Notes: generated by a model from the letters alone, not told the origin. Counted from the stretch's first letter, positions 55,301-63,647 are shown. The stretch is DNA of 64,000 nt from Desulfofustis sp. PB-SRB1 (GCA_016722945.1 JAEQMT010000010.1:637765-701764), one strand, 5' to 3'. Numbers and translations: made by a program.

Positions 55301-56629
55301 CTATTTCAGACCCTCATCCTCGAATACCTCATTCCAGTCTTTGACCAGACCGTCAAGGGCCTCTTGAGCGGTGCCTTGACCGGCAATGACGTAATTGTGA
55401 ATGCGTGACTGCATGGGCAACAGCAGAGATGCGTAGGCGGGTTCCGCCCAGAAGTCTTTGACAATCGCCATCGAGTCAAGAAAAGTCTGTGCGTATGGCT
55501 GGCTGGAGGCAAAACCGGGATCCTCTACCACCGCGTTCAGTGCGGAATAACCACCCGCTTCCCACCATTTCTTCTGAACTTCGGGTTGGGCGAACCACTT
55601 GATATACTCAAGGGCGGCATCCTGCTTGTCGGAATATGCCACAACCGAGATTCCCTGGCCGCCCAGTTGCGCGAAATGCCCACCCGGACCGGCCGGATTC
55701 GGGAAATATCCCGATTTGCCGCCGCCAACGTTGGGATCGGACTCAACGCCTGGCCAGATGAAGGCAAAATTCATTTGCAGGGCAACCTGGCCGGATTTGA
55801 AGGCATCAATGCATTCAGACATATACCAGTCCGAGGAGCCGGGCGGTGTGCAGCAGTCGTAGAGTTCTTTGTAATACTCCAGACCGGCAACGGCCTCGGG
55901 AGAATTGACGAACCCCTCAAGCTCATAGGGTTTTTCAGGATTTTCGTACAAAAATCCGTAATTGTACAGGGCGTTGGTGACGCCCATGGTGATTCCCTCG
56001 GAGCCGCGTTCGGTGTAGATTGCCGCGCCGTAGACTGTTTTTCCGTCAATTTCACGGCCCTGGAAGAACTCGGCAACGTCTTTCAACTCTTCAAGAGTTT
56101 GTGGCGCATCAAGGGCGCGACCATATTTTTCCTGAAACTCGGCCTGTAGTTCAGGGCGCTCGAACCAGTCCTTACGATAGGTCCAGCCGACAACATCTCC
56201 GAAAGCCGGCAGTGCCCAGTAATTGGGGGTGCCTTTAGGCCATTCCGCATATCCGGTGACGGTAGCCGGAATGAAATCGGCCATATCGATTCCTTCCTGT
56301 TCGAAAAAATCGTTCATTTTGATGTAATGACCGTTTTCCGCGGCACCGCCTATCCATTGTGAATCGCCGATCATCAGATCACACAGTTTGCCGCCGGAAT
56401 TCAATTCGTTGAGCATACGATCGGCAAAATTGGGCCACGGAACAAATTCAAAACTCATGTTGTGGCCGGACTGAGCCTCGAAATCCTTGCTCAACTCCAC
56501 CAGTGCATTGGCCGGATCCCAGGCTGCCCAACAGAGCGTCAAATCTTCAGCATTCGCTGTCGGTGCAGCCACTACTGAAGCGGTAAACATGCCGAGACCG
56601 GCGGAAAATGCTAGTACACTTTTTTTCAT
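55301..56629 (-). CDS. Extracellular solute-binding protein, family 1
   Basis: This 442-residue periplasmic binding protein has a cleaved signal peptide (MKKSVLAFSAGLGMFTASVVAAPTA is too hydrophobic to be mature; cut after NAE-type site). The mature part begins DLTLCWAAWDPANALVELSKDFE and includes FVPWPNFADRMLNELNSGG and WAEPAYASLLLPMQSRIHNYV. It resembles sugar/glycerol binding proteins of ABC importers. It is the first gene of the operon and likely sets substrate choice; glycerol, dihydroxyacetone or another polyol are candidates, given the kinase at the operon end. Confidence 0.9.
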   Translation of the reverse strand: MKKSVLAFSAGLGMFTASVVAAPTANAEDLTLCWAAWDPANALVELSKDFEAQSGHNMSFEFVPWPNFADRMLNELNSGGKLCDLMIGDSQWIGGAAENGHYIKMNDFFEQEGIDMADFIPATVTGYAEWPKGTPNYWALPAFGDVVGWTYRKDWFERPELQAEFQEKYGRALDAPQTLEELKDVAEFFQGREIDGKTVYGAAIYTERGSEGITMGVTNALYNYGFLYENPEKPYELEGFVNSPEAVAGLEYYKELYDCCTPPGSSDWYMSECIDAFKSGQVALQMNFAFIWPGVESDPNVGGGKSGYFPNPAGPGGHFAQLGGQGISVVAYSDKQDAALEYIKWFAQPEVQKKWWEAGGYSALNAVVEDPGFASSQPYAQTFLDSMAIVKDFWAEPAYASLLLPMQSRIHNYVIAGQGTAQEALDGLVKDWNEVFEDEGLK

Positions 56630-56860
56630 CTAGTCCCCTCCCAATGGTCATCCCGTACTTACGCGAGATAGTTGGCACTTATCAATAAGCGCGTGTTGTG
56701 AGTGTGGCTGTGAAGAAATCTCAGCCAGCCAGTCGGTGCCGGTAATAGCCTGTTGTTAACTCCAGGCTATGCAATCGGTCAATAATATTTATGAGTCTAC
56801 GTCAAATCAAGAACATTTTTAGATGGCAGGGGCCGCCGAGTACCGCGATGCTTTGGGTTT

Positions 56861-56886
56861 GGGAGAGATTCCCCCGGCTACCCGAT
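56861..56886 (+). mobile_element. Group II intron 3'-end fragment (remnant 3)
   Basis: These 26 bases are identical to the 3' tail of intron remnant 2 (59062-59087), including the GGGAGAGATTCCCCC hairpin and CTACCCGAT. Upstream bases to about 56824 are not clearly intron. It ends 17 bp from the hicA stop codon and is on the strand opposite to hicA. Confidence 0.65.
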
Positions 56887-56902
56887 GTGGGCAATTAGTG
56901 AC

Positions 56903-57121
56903 TTACTCGAACTCAGAGCGGCTGACTCCAGATTGGCGGATTATAGACAACAAGGTTCCTGTCCGAATTTCTCTATGGTCTGGAACCGGAACGGTAATGG
57001 TTCTTCCCGGAAGCTGTTTTTGCATAACGATATGGCTTCCACGTTGGCGCGCTTTCAAGAATCCGTGTTTTTCGAGGATTCCACAGATTTCTTTTCCCGA
57101 CAAGACCTTCAGCTTAACCAA
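56903..57121 (-). CDS. hicA: HicA-family mRNA interferase toxin
   Basis: This 72-residue toxin has the dsRNA-binding-like HicA fold, with the catalytic histidine in RQRGSHIVMQK and KVLSGKEICGILEKHGF at the start. It would cut mRNA when freed from the antitoxin. The start is TTG at 57121, inside the last codons of hicB (8-bp overlap), which should keep toxin levels low relative to antitoxin. The antitoxin gene comes first, the reverse of the classical hicAB order. Confidence 0.88.
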   Translation of the reverse strand: MVKLKVLSGKEICGILEKHGFLKARQRGSHIVMQKQLPGRTITVPVPDHREIRTGTLLSIIRQSGVSRSEFE

Positions 57122-57335
57122 CTGCCACCTCTACTTGAGTAATATAGACCTCCTTGTGTAATCGTGCGCCGATTTCCTGAGCTGACGCGGTTTCAAAGAA
57201 GAGTTCTAAAGCCTCCCTTAGGTTGTCTCTTGCCTCAGCAATTGAATCTCCTTGGCTGGCTACATCTACTTCCGGGCACAAAGCGACATAGCCGTCACCT
57301 TCCTTTTCTATGATCGCGGTTAGCTGTCTGTTCAT
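57114..57335 (-). CDS. hicB: HicB-family antitoxin
   Basis: This 73-residue antitoxin shows the partial RNase H fold of HicB: LTAIIEKEGDGYVALCPEVDVASQGDS followed by the helix AEARDNLREALELFFETA. It lacks a separate DNA-binding domain, as many short HicB proteins do. ATG 57335 matches the family N-terminus; a longer frame to 57371 is less likely. A GTTGGGC heptamer lies 30 bp upstream of the start (57366-57372), of the type found at gene-cassette boundaries. Confidence 0.87.
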   Translation of the reverse strand: MNRQLTAIIEKEGDGYVALCPEVDVASQGDSIAEARDNLREALELFFETASAQEIGARLHKEVYITQVEVAVG

Positions 57336-57409
57336 CTGTTTTCTCTCTGGAAATCTTTCTTGATCGCCCAACGGTAAGTTTACCTGTCTGCTTCAGCGGG
57401 TCTGGGGAA

Positions 57410-57960
57410 ACATGTTGTATACGCACGGCACGGGCGTGAACTAATGGGGTTCAATTTACCAATAAGCGTTCCGATGTATATTGTTGAAGCATAACATAAA
57501 TTATTAGCCGATGGCAAGCGCGTCATCGCGAGATGGGGGACTGAAGGAGGCCGGAGCACAGGTAATCCAGGAGTTACATCACTATGTCCTTGGCTGGTGG
57601 GGATACTTTCGTCTGACGGAAGCCAAATCCTTCCTCAAGGGACTGAAAATCTAGATAATACGGAGATTACGGAGTATTGTCTGGAAACAATGGAAGAACC
57701 CGAAGACCAGGGTAGCTAACCTGGAAAAGCTTGGGATTGCTCATGAGGACGCCATGCTCCGCGGAAATGCCCGCAAGAAGTATTGGCGTATGAGTAAAAT
57801 CAAGTGGGTCGCTATTGCCATGCCACAAAGCTGCTTCACTGGGCGAGGATTATACCTGCCGGGATACTGATTTCCTGATCAGCCGAACCGCCTTGGTACG
57901 TGATCCGTATGCCGGGTGGTGTGGGAGGGCTCCTCAGTAATGAGGAGTCCTATCCCGATT
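57410..57960 (+). mobile_element. Group II intron remnant 1, internally deleted
   Basis: About 550 bp keep both ends of a bacterial group II intron but not its middle. The left part has the domain I-like GGCACGGGCGTGAACTAATGGGG and CGCGAGATGGGGGACTGAAGGAGGCCGG. The right part has the last 100 codons of the intron protein, then the 3' RNA domains (AACCGCC...GGTGGTGTGGGAGG...CTATCCCGATT). It lies between hicB and the RDD gene; its 3' end contains the stop codon of the RDD gene, which is on the opposite strand. Confidence 0.8.
57571..57870 (+). pseudogene. Group II intron reverse transcriptase/maturase, C-terminal fragment
   Basis: One continuous frame reads the maturase end: LHHYVLGWWGYFRLTEAKS, a TAG stop at 57652-57654 where the family has the W of the EWI/RRRLR motif, then RRLRSIVWKQWKNPKTRV, ARKKYWRMSKIKW and GRGLYLPGY. 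The reverse transcriptase domain is absent. It cannot make an active protein. No endonuclease domain follows. Confidence 0.85.
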
Positions 57961-58549
57961 CTGCCCATTTCTCGAACTTTCTTTGGATAACCACCGTGCC
58001 TGCAACATAATCATGCAAGGCGCGCTTTCTTTTGTCTATGAGAAGAACTAGGAATTCACTCCAGATCCATATCTGCGTACCCCAGTAAAAAGGAACATGC
58101 CATTCCGGCATATTAAGCTGCCTATACTCTGCAAACTCCATCCATGTCATCGAGGCGAATTGCTGGTCAGAGACCTGAAGCGTCAAAACTAAACTAGCAA
58201 TTGCTCCAGGTATTCCTAATGCCAACAAAACGGATTCTCTTAGGATAGCTTCTCTCCAATCGCATTTCTTGCCATTTTTTCTTTTTATAACAATTTTCAC
58301 CAGAAGTTTGCCCGGGGTTCCACCCCACCGCTTCACAGTGTAGACTGAATAGATGAAAAAGAAGACATAAGAAGGAATAATGGTATAAAAGACGCCTAAT
58401 CTGCTCAAGTTGTTAAAGTACTGCAGAAGAACCACCCACGGCAAAACTATAACGAAGTCTAACCAGAAAGCTCCGAATCGCCTCCAGAATCCGGCATATG
58501 GATAGTCTCCTGAGTCACTTACATTAATAGGTAAAATGTTATTATCCAT
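57950..58549 (-). CDS. RDD family membrane protein
   Basis: This 199-residue protein has the RDD pattern: YAGFWRRFGAFWLDFVIVLPW in the first helix, an Arg-Asp pair replaced in part (RFGAFWLDF), the second helix SYVFFFIYSVYTVKRWGGTPGKLL and a final KRKRALHDYVAGTVVI. RDD proteins are small polytopic membrane proteins, mostly of unknown function, some linked to sodium or compatible solute transport. Its stop codon lies inside the tail of intron remnant 1, so the original C-terminus may be slightly changed. Intron remnants flank it on both sides. Confidence 0.85.
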   Translation of the reverse strand: MDNNILPINVSDSGDYPYAGFWRRFGAFWLDFVIVLPWVVLLQYFNNLSRLGVFYTIIPSYVFFFIYSVYTVKRWGGTPGKLLVKIVIKRKNGKKCDWREAILRESVLLALGIPGAIASLVLTLQVSDQQFASMTWMEFAEYRQLNMPEWHVPFYWGTQIWIWSEFLVLLIDKRKRALHDYVAGTVVIQRKFEKWAESG

Positions 58550-58574
58550 GATTATCTTCGCAGAACGTGGACAT

Positions 58575-59089
58575 CTGCCGCGGCACTAGCCGTCGGTAGC
58601 ATGGCTTGGTGTACGCCCGGCATGGGCGTGATCTTATGGGGTGCAAGTCCCCTGTATGTAAACCCAGTTACTGTCGTGATGACAGGAACATAAATACTAG
58701 TCGAAAGCAAGGCCGATCCCGCGAGGGTTAAACACCATACCCGAAATCGACCAGTGGCTGCGCCGCAGGGTACGCATGTGCTACTGGAAACAGTGGCGTT
58801 ACTGCCGTACCAAGGTTCGCGAGCTGACCAAGCTCGGGACATTCCTGCGTACCGCTATCTCCGTCGGTTTGAGCCGCAAAGGTCCATGGAGATTATCCCG
58901 CACATTGGCCACCCAATCGGGTATGACCAATCAATGGCTCAGGGATCAAGGTTTGATTTGCCTTAAAGATCTATGGGTAAACATCCATTACCCGGCTACG
59001 GCTCGGTAACCTCTGGGAACCGCCTAGTGCGGACCCGCTTGCTAGGTGGTGTGGGGGCTGGGGGAGAGATTCCCCCGGCTACCCGATTC
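58575..59089 (+). mobile_element. Group II intron remnant 2, internally deleted
   Basis: About 515 bp hold the domain I-like GCCCGGCATGGGCGTGATC and GGGGTGCAAGTCCCC, a short middle, the last 90 codons of an intron protein, and the 3' RNA domains (GGAACCGCC...GCGGACCC...GGTGGTGTGGGGG...CTACCCGATT). Most of the reverse transcriptase is deleted. It lies between the start of the RDD gene and the end of the HEPN gene, with its 3' end 22 bp from that gene's stop. It is a different lineage from remnant 1. Confidence 0.8.
58737..59009 (+). pseudogene. Group II intron reverse transcriptase/maturase, C-terminal fragment
   Basis: The frame is open for 90 codons to TAA and reads IDQWLRRRVRMCYWKQWRY, CRTKVRELTKLG, SRKGPWRLSRTLATQSGM and NQWLRDQGLICLKDLWV, the maturase domain X and C-terminus of intron-encoded proteins. 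There is no start codon at a sensible place and no reverse transcriptase domain. Confidence 0.85.
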
Positions 59090-59110
59090 GATATTTGATC
59101 AAATTAGGAA

Positions 59111-60625
59111 TTACAAATTATCAATATAATCTGTGAACTTTATTTGCTCATCAACTGTCCAATTTAATCGAAATTGATCATAAAATAATAGCGTTTTTGA
59201 GACATCAGATTTATCAATGGGATACTCCAAAATAGTTAAAAGTACTCTTTCAAGCATATATTGCAAACTGCTATTTGCTTCTGATAGCATTTTAATATAA
59301 TCATTAGATATTATATCGCCGTGAATCAGTTTGTTTCTAATATCCGACAACCCTATAATACCATCCACTCTGAAAAGGGGCCATAAGTCTGAAACATTGA
59401 TATTATATTCGCTACAAAATTTTTCAAAAACAATTCGTAGTGGAATTCTATTTAATTCATCCAATTTTCCATATACATAAGACCTTTGCTCTCCAGAGTA
59501 ATTTTTCATTATCGTTGTCACTGATTCGTGCATTTCTTTTTTTCGCGACTTCCATTCTTCTTCATCAGCAATAACATATTCAAGATTATTTCTTTTTCGG
59601 AAATCAAGAATTAACGATTCTAAACTAGAAAACATAGATAAGAATGATTCTTCAATTGTTCTTTTTCGTCCAGGCACAAGATTGACTATTGCGTCACACA
59701 ATATTTCTGGGTTGGGGTATGAAAGAAGAGCAGGGAAGCATGTTTTTAGATAGTCTTGAAAGCATGATCTATCAATCAAGCTATGAGTGTGGTTCGATCC
59801 TTTTAAATCTTCAGGAAACGCACAATTAATTAGAAACTCACTTTTTCCAGAAGGGAAAGATATTTCACTACGGTAAAATTTAACGATATGATTATTAGTG
59901 AAAATTTCCCAACCCAGACAAGCAGTACGGGTTCTTGATCCTAAAGAGGCGACCATCAAAAAATTATCAACCAAAGACATTATTTCATTTTCGTATTTTG
60001 TATCATTAATTTGTAATGAATCAACTTCTGCGCACCCAACTAAAAAAGAAGACTGTTTGAGATCTCCATTTTTTTGAGTAGCTGTTTTAAAATGCTTGTC
60101 GAAAGTTACAATTAAATTCTCTGAAATTTCGAATTCAATTTGACCAACTCGATCATATTTAATATCACCGTGATAATGATATTGTGGCATCAAGATAGGT
60201 TCAAGAAGAGAATTTGGACTAATCCAAATATTCAAGAAACCTCTGTTTGATTCTATTTTATCTGCTAAATTTATAACCTGAACCACTTTAAGATTTTGCG
60301 GTTCCCCTTTCAATGTTGATTCAGAAGAATTAGGCCCCCAGTATCTTGTTGATTTACTAGAAAGATACACCTCTGGAGAAATAATTGTAACTTCTTTTTT
60401 AGAATTGAATCCGTCTAAAACTGCAGAAAATGAAGTTTTATTAGTTTTCGAGAGTATATCAAATTGGATTTTTGATGGACGAAACCAGAAATATGGTTTA
60501 TCCATTGTAGATTCAGGAAGATATATCTTGCAAGGAACCTCTTGGATCTCTTTTCCGAGGATATCAAGAGATGCTTGAACAAAGAAATCCTCTTTTCGTT
60601 CTGAAATTGATTCTGACTTTATCAT
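59111..60625 (-). CDS. HEPN-type protein resembling ApeA defence proteins
   Basis: This 504-residue protein is strikingly AT-rich compared with its surroundings, a sign of transfer. The C-terminal third is helical and holds RNKLIHGD (near residue 430), the RX4H motif of HEPN ribonucleases, after a family-like RTIEESFLSMFSSLESLILDFRK helix. The N-terminal ~300 residues are beta-rich and of the ApeA N-terminal domain type by overall pattern (my inference). ApeA proteins are anti-phage HEPN nucleases that abort infection. ATG 60625 is preferred to TTG 60640. It is a single-gene unit next to intron remnants and a toxin-antitoxin pair. Confidence 0.68.
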   Translation of the reverse strand: MIKSESISERKEDFFVQASLDILGKEIQEVPCKIYLPESTMDKPYFWFRPSKIQFDILSKTNKTSFSAVLDGFNSKKEVTIISPEVYLSSKSTRYWGPNSSESTLKGEPQNLKVVQVINLADKIESNRGFLNIWISPNSLLEPILMPQYHYHGDIKYDRVGQIEFEISENLIVTFDKHFKTATQKNGDLKQSSFLVGCAEVDSLQINDTKYENEIMSLVDNFLMVASLGSRTRTACLGWEIFTNNHIVKFYRSEISFPSGKSEFLINCAFPEDLKGSNHTHSLIDRSCFQDYLKTCFPALLSYPNPEILCDAIVNLVPGRKRTIEESFLSMFSSLESLILDFRKRNNLEYVIADEEEWKSRKKEMHESVTTIMKNYSGEQRSYVYGKLDELNRIPLRIVFEKFCSEYNINVSDLWPLFRVDGIIGLSDIRNKLIHGDIISNDYIKMLSEANSSLQYMLERVLLTILEYPIDKSDVSKTLLFYDQFRLNWTVDEQIKFTDYIDNL

Positions 60626-60671
60626 TGAAATTTTTTCCAAGCAAACTTTGTTATTAGGTTTTTATAATTCA

Positions 60672-60752
60672 GTCGAACCGTCACGGATGAGACGCTTCGG
60701 GAACCGCGCTCGGCGCGGTTTGCGAAGTCGCTTCTCCATCCGATTGTTCGGC
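60672..60752. other. Long imperfect palindrome, attC-like
   Basis: Nested arms pair across 81 bp: CGAAC/GTTCG (60674-60678 with 60746-60750), CGGATGAGA/TCTC-C-ATCCG (60684-60692 with 60733-60742, one unpaired C), CTTCG/CGAAG and AACCGCGC/GCGCGGTT around a TCG loop. The nested arms with an extrahelical base recall integron attC sites. The outer boxes keep AAC/GTT but not the full RYYYAAC/GTTRRRY. It overlaps the last codons of the gene at 60681. Confidence 0.45.
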
Positions 60753-61127
60753 TTGGTCCTTGATTGTTGTTACCGTTAGCTGGTAGGTGTTGATTCCGTC
60801 CTGCCATGTGACCTGATTATTCGCTGTCTTCACGTCTTTGACGTGTGGAGAGGACTCTTGAAACATCCGCTTCGCTTTGTACACGGTGATGGGCAAGTCG
60901 TATTCAGTTTTGACGGTGAGAACTGATGTTTCCGGATCAAGAAACGGCATGCCAATGGATTCAGCAGTGTAGCTGAGGGTGACTTCTCCATTCGGAAACG
61001 GGAATGACTCTGTCTTAAGCACCTTGTGCCAGTATCCACCACGGAGGTGTTGCAAGAACGCACCGAGAAGACACCCGATGGCGAACACAACCACGAATGA
61101 AACTACGATAATCAGTTTCTTTTTCAT
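60681..61127 (-). CDS. Small membrane-anchored protein of unknown function
   Basis: This 148-residue protein starts MKKKLIIVVSFVVVFAIGCLLGAF, a single N-terminal membrane segment or signal anchor. A soluble domain follows (TLSYTAESIGMPFLDPETSVLTV, then an alternating strand pattern) with an Ala/Thr/Ser-rich tail. No family was recognised. ATG 61127 has AAAGAG just upstream; a longer frame to 61208 lacks a site. A GTTGGGC heptamer (61135-61141 on the minus strand) lies 7 bp before the start, the same heptamer as upstream of hicB. Confidence 0.6.
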   Translation of the reverse strand: MKKKLIIVVSFVVVFAIGCLLGAFLQHLRGGYWHKVLKTESFPFPNGEVTLSYTAESIGMPFLDPETSVLTVKTEYDLPITVYKAKRMFQESSPHVKDVKTANNQVTWQDGINTYQLTVTTIKDQAEQSDGEATSQTAPSAVPEASHP

Positions 61128-61373
61128 CTCTTTAGCCCAACCAACTGGTAAAAAGAGCATTTTTGAGGGGTTTCCCTGGTTCTTGTACGTCTTTTTGCGA
61201 AATATCACAACTTATACGGATGACTGAATAACTACAATTTATTGAGAAATAGAAGTCAGAAGATAGTAATTACAGCATGTTAGATGCTACTGATTTTGGG
61301 GCTTATCCGATTGGCGCACACCCTATACGGTTCAGCAACCCCATCATTTCGGTAGGGTGTATGGTGGCTGGTA

Positions 61374-61401
61374 GGCTGGGGATAGTGGAAAATCCCCAGC
61401 C
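61374..61401. terminator. Strong hairpin after the coiled-coil membrane protein gene
   Basis: GGCTGGGGAT and ATCCCCAGCC form a perfect 10-bp stem with an eight-base loop, 17 bp beyond the stop at 61418. No T-run follows on the minus strand, so it may be a processing or Rho-assisted end. The rest of 61128-61417 holds no recognisable gene. Confidence 0.5.
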
Positions 61402-61417
61402 CGACATTTATTTTGGG

Positions 61418-62302
61418 TTATTGTATCGTCCGCTTTATCTCGCGAATGTAATCCTTGGTAAGGCGGGGGTGGTCGGCGAGAACCTGATAGAGCTCCGGGG
61501 TCAAGGTTTGCTTGAAGTGTTCGTCCATTTGGGCGTAGGTGAGATCTTTGGTCACCGCCTCATGCACTGCCGCGACGACTGCCTGCTGATCGTCGTAACC
61601 TTCAATATAGCTGAACAGTCCCGGTATGGTGTCGGTGGCGGGTGACTCGCCCCGGCTTGACGCCAGCCGTTCGATTGCATCCTGTACATCTTGATACTGA
61701 TCACTCAGGCGCTGTAATTCGAGACGGTTCTGCTGTACTTCCTGGGCCAGGGCCTCGAGTTTTTCCACGGAAGATTCACGAAATCCATTGAGACTGTGTA
61801 CTTGCGCGCCAATTGCCTGTTGGGTGGCGTGCAGGTCTGCCACGCTTTGCTCGATGTCCGCAAGTGGTGCGGTAAGCGAAGCGTTATCGGATGGTGCGGC
61901 ATGGGGGGAGGATGCCACTGATGTCCGGCCGTCCATATCCGGTGATGGCGATGTGACGCCGCCGCTCTTGCTGAATCGAGCCACCAGTTGTGAAGATGAG
62001 AGTTCGCGGATATAGGAGCCGCCTATCGCCTTGAAGCGGCCGTAGGTATCACGGGCGCGATCAGCGGAATGGATATACATCGCGATAAAGAAAATGGTGA
62101 TCAGTACTGCCGTTGACACCACAATGGCAATGCTCAGGCCGATGACAAACAAAATGGCGGAAACCAGCCCCGAGAACAGGGCCACGATGCCGCCGCCCAG
62201 GCCGCCCTCATTGGAGCCTGCTACCAAGGCAATGAGAATAAAGACGATCAGTAAAATCGCCCCGGATTGGATCAGCGGATTCTTGAAATCATTATTGTTC
62301 AT
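61418..62302 (-). CDS. Membrane protein with coiled coil, unknown function
   Basis: This 294-residue protein has two or three N-terminal membrane segments (SGAILLIVFILIALVAG and LVSAILFVIGLSIAIVVSTAVLITIFF), a Ser/Pro-rich linker, a coiled coil (about 150-225, SSVEKLEALAQEVQQNRLELQRLSD pattern) and a C-terminal helical part (EHFKQTLTPELYQVLADHPRLTKDYIREI). GAGGAG precedes ATG 62302. No family was recognised. It is 100 bp downstream of the M48 peptidase gene and may be cotranscribed with it. Confidence 0.65.
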   Translation of the reverse strand: MNNNDFKNPLIQSGAILLIVFILIALVAGSNEGGLGGGIVALFSGLVSAILFVIGLSIAIVVSTAVLITIFFIAMYIHSADRARDTYGRFKAIGGSYIRELSSSQLVARFSKSGGVTSPSPDMDGRTSVASSPHAAPSDNASLTAPLADIEQSVADLHATQQAIGAQVHSLNGFRESSVEKLEALAQEVQQNRLELQRLSDQYQDVQDAIERLASSRGESPATDTIPGLFSYIEGYDDQQAVVAAVHEAVTKDLTYAQMDEHFKQTLTPELYQVLADHPRLTKDYIREIKRTIQ

Positions 62303-62402
62303 GGCATGCTCCTCTGGGTGTGGTGGGTTAGCGCTCAGAGAACTCTTATCGACTCACTGTAACTAATAGTGGTGCAACTTTCCACCATTGAGTTGTCCAG
62401 AT

Positions 62403-63647
62403 TCATTTTCCATCCACCGACAGCTTGTTAAGAGCGCAAATCCTGGCATCTACCGGCGGATGGCTGTAGTGGCTGTAGACCATAGCCGGATGAGGGGTGA
62501 GGTTGGAGAGGTTTTCCCGGCTCAATATTTTCAACCCTTCGATAAGGGCGTTACGGTCGTCGGTGGTCGTTGCGCTGAATCTGTCCGCCTCGAATTCAAA
62601 ACGGCGCGACAATGCATTGCTGATCAGATCAGTGACTATGGAAATAGGCGAATAGAGCATAGTAAAAATGACCATGCCGCCAGCGATGGAAGGCGTCATA
62701 CCAAGTGCTGCAAAGGGGCCCGGTATGGTTACCATGAGTGAGAAAAGATAGAGCATGAAACCGGACTGCAGGATGGCAACCGCTCCCAGTTTCCAGATAT
62801 GATGTTTCTTGTAGTGGCCCATCTCATGGGCAAGCACCGCCAGAATCTGCTGGTTAGTGAGTTTTTCCAGCAGGGTATCGAATAAGACGATCTTTTTGGC
62901 ATGGCCGATGCCCGCGAAAAATGCGTTGAGCCGGCTGGAGCGTTTGGAACCGTCCATGGCGTAGATCCCCTGTATCCGAAAGTTCTGCCGGCAGGCATAG
63001 CCTTGCAGCAATTGGGTGAGTTCTTCGTTTGCCAGGGGAGTGAAGGTGTTGAACAGCGGCATGATAACGGTGGGTACCAGGTATTGCATGAAGACGGTAA
63101 AGCCGATCATTGCCAGCCAGCAATAGAGCCAACCGAGTCCGCCGAAACTGGTAAAGAGCCAGATAACGCCAATCAGCAGAGGGACGCCGATGATGGTAAC
63201 GACCAGAGCGGCCTTGATCTTGTCCATGATAAAGGTGGCGACGGTGGTGCGGTTGAAGCCGTAGCGCGTTTCCAGGACGAAGGTTCTGAACCAGCCAAAG
63301 GGAAGGCTGATAAAAGTCGAAGCCAGCAACAGCAGCCCGATAAAGAGCAGGGCGTGGAGGTAGATGGAGTCGCTCACGCTGGTGCTTAATTTTTGCAGCA
63401 GGGAGAAACCGCCGACGCCCATAAAAATCAGCAGGATCACCACCGAACAGGTGGTTTCGACAATGGAGCAGATGGTTGATTGTCTGGTGTAGTGCTGGGA
63501 GCGCTGGTACTCTTCGTCGTCATAAATATCGCTCACCGCGGGTGGCGGGGTTCGGCCAAGGGCGGCGAGGTTCAGCAGGGAGATTCCCACCGAAAAGAGA
63601 TAGTTACCGATGATGGCGCCTAAGATCAGAACAAACCAGATATCCAT
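62403..63647 (-). CDS. M48 family (Ste24-like) membrane metallopeptidase
   Basis: This 414-residue polytopic membrane peptidase has the zinc motif HEMGHYKKHH (HExxH) and the third-ligand region FEFEADRFSATTTDDRNA. The N-terminal part has several membrane helices, and RYGFNRTTVATFIMDKIK is typical of the Ste24/HtpX-like CAAX protease branch. It ends in a conserved HPPVDARICAL segment. In bacteria these enzymes act in membrane protein quality control. ATG 63647 is preferred to TTG 63650. nuoN ends 79 bp upstream. Confidence 0.9.
   Translation of the reverse strand: MDIWFVLILGAIIGNYLFSVGISLLNLAALGRTPPPAVSDIYDDEEYQRSQHYTRQSTICSIVETTCSVVILLIFMGVGGFSLLQKLSTSVSDSIYLHALLFIGLLLLASTFISLPFGWFRTFVLETRYGFNRTTVATFIMDKIKAALVVTIIGVPLLIGVIWLFTSFGGLGWLYCWLAMIGFTVFMQYLVPTVIMPLFNTFTPLANEELTQLLQGYACRQNFRIQGIYAMDGSKRSSRLNAFFAGIGHAKKIVLFDTLLEKLTNQQILAVLAHEMGHYKKHHIWKLGAVAILQSGFMLYLFSLMVTIPGPFAALGMTPSIAGGMVIFTMLYSPISIVTDLISNALSRRFEFEADRFSATTTDDRNALIEGLKILSRENLSNLTPHPAMVYSHYSHPPVDARICALNKLSVDGK

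Noticed and set aside
56823-57161. 112-codon plus-strand frame over hicA
   Set aside because: It is antisense to hicA, which has a full family match.
58552-58842. 96-codon minus-strand frame upstream of the RDD gene
   Set aside because: It is antisense to group II intron remnant 2.
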